A stretch of 6,703 bases of DNA from Propionibacteriaceae bacterium. Lineage in GTDB: Bacteria; Actinomycetota; Actinomycetes; Propionibacteriales; Propionibacteriaceae. Positions 6,014-6,703 of the stretch are shown here, one piece after another. The translations under genes were made by a program, and so were the position numbers. Location: assembly GCA_003158895.1 (NCBI GenBank), contig PMLO01000195.1:703-7405 (forward strand), read 5' to 3'. The notes beneath the pieces are model-generated. The model was not told where the DNA came from, did no database searches, and was given only the letters and a program-made list of their open reading frames with translations. The first letter of the stretch is position 1, and each line of letters begins with the position of its first letter.

Positions 6014-6703
6014 GTGAGTCGCGGGGATGTGCTGGGGATCGGGGCCGTGCTGAGCCGGTCGGCGCGGGAGATCCGTACACGCGAGTCCATCGCACAGCTC
6101 GTGGCGATGGGTGGCGGCGCGATCGCGATGATCGTCGGCCCCTTCGTGTTCCGCCAGACGGGCACGCCTCTGTCCGGGCAGGTGTCGGTCGCGACCGTGA
6201 CCTCGATCCTCGTGGCCGTGCTGGGCGGGGCGGCGTTCTCGACCGCGTACGTACGCGTCGCACGCCGGACCGTACGGTGGCGGCGCCGGCCGGTCGTCTG
6301 GCGGGTACGGGACGCGGCCGCCCTCACGATCGCCGCAGCGGCCATGGCGGTCATGGCGGCGCTCGCCGCGTTCACCGTCTTCCAGCGGATGTTCCAAGGG
6401 CTCCTGCTGGGTCGGATCGCTGCGACCCTGATGGCGGCAGCGGCTGTGGCCGCCGGCTGCTACCTCCTGACGAACATCGCGCAGGAGATGAGCAGCTCCG
6501 GCGTGGCCGTGCTGCTCGGCGCCTTCCTCGGGGCCGGTGTCGTCGCCTCGACGCTGAGCGCCGACAACCCGGGATGGTGGCAGTCGAACTTCAGCGCGCT
6601 CGGCGTGAGCACCGAGACGTCGGCGTCCGCCTTCAACTTCACCGTGATCACGGCCGGCGTCGTGCTGACGACGCTCGCCGACTACCTCGCGGTCGACCTC
6701 CAG
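6014..6703 (+). CDS. Polytopic membrane protein, DUF998-like (5' part; runs off the window)
   Basis: An open frame of 230 codons has no stop before the right edge, so the protein is truncated by the window, not by mutation. GTG 6014 is preceded by GAGAGGA (6001-6007) at 6-nt spacing. After a basic N-terminus there are hydrophobic segments near 27-46, 58-80, 101-123, 130-152, 163-181 and 208-224. A basic loop (RVARRTVRWRRRPVVWRVRD, 81-100) between spans 2 and 3 should face the cytoplasm. The loop NPGWWQSNFSALG, followed by an FNFT motif (185-210), resembles the conserved N..S.LG...FN pattern of DUF998-type membrane proteins. The resemblance is from memory and the function is unknown. Lying behind the ABC operon's hairpin, it probably has its own promoter, though I see no clear one in 5915-6000. 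Confidence 0.72.
   Translation, partial: MSRGDVLGIGAVLSRSAREIRTRESIAQLVAMGGGAIAMIVGPFVFRQTGTPLSGQVSVATVTSILVAVLGGAAFSTAYVRVARRTVRWRRRPVVWRVRDAAALTIAAAAMAVMAALAAFTVFQRMFQGLLLGRIAATLMAAAAVAAGCYLLTNIAQEMSSSGVAVLLGAFLGAGVVASTLSADNPGWWQSNFSALGVSTETSASAFNFTVITAGVVLTTLADYLAVDLQ

Overview
The window is GC-rich (about two thirds G+C by eye). It has frequent GTG starts, codons ending in G or C, and a tRNA with genome-encoded CCA. Protein families and base composition point to a high-GC actinobacterium; a Propionibacteriales/Nocardioidaceae-like host is possible but is only inference. No phage, transposase, integrase, CRISPR or toxin-antitoxin gene was found. Most of it reads as ordinary chromosomal housekeeping and envelope genes.

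Layout, left to right. (1) The last 33 codons of an unrecognised gene end at 103. (2) A 344-base gene-free stretch (104-447) holds the most striking structure here: four copies of a ~19-bp motif, two direct then two inverted. Both pairs are spaced 51 bp apart and the array is symmetric about position 269, giving a ~160-nt fold-back element. (3) A SanA/YdcF-type DUF218 membrane-anchored protein (448-1128) has a possible leaderless promoter. (4) A site-2 protease of the M50 family with a degenerate CBS-like tail (1206-2378) follows behind a very strong Shine-Dalgarno site. (5) A tRNA-Gly(CCC) gene lies at 2419-2492. (6) On the minus strand, convergent with the tRNA, is a CLC-family chloride channel/transporter (2661-4055) with altered selectivity-filter motifs. 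(7) Divergent from it is a translationally coupled ABC-2 exporter pair, ATPase (4192-5151) and permease (5151-5870), closed by a GC-rich hairpin. (8) A polytopic membrane protein starts at 6014 and runs off the right edge.

The genes form at least four transcription units: sanA with or without the protease, the tRNA, clc on the minus strand, and the ABC pair. The last gene probably starts a fifth. Functionally the window is biased to the cell envelope: five of the six main proteins are membrane proteins and the sixth is the ATPase of a membrane exporter. A window-wide sequence habit is also visible. CGTACG is strongly enriched, and most Val-Arg dipeptides use the otherwise rare GTA valine codon.
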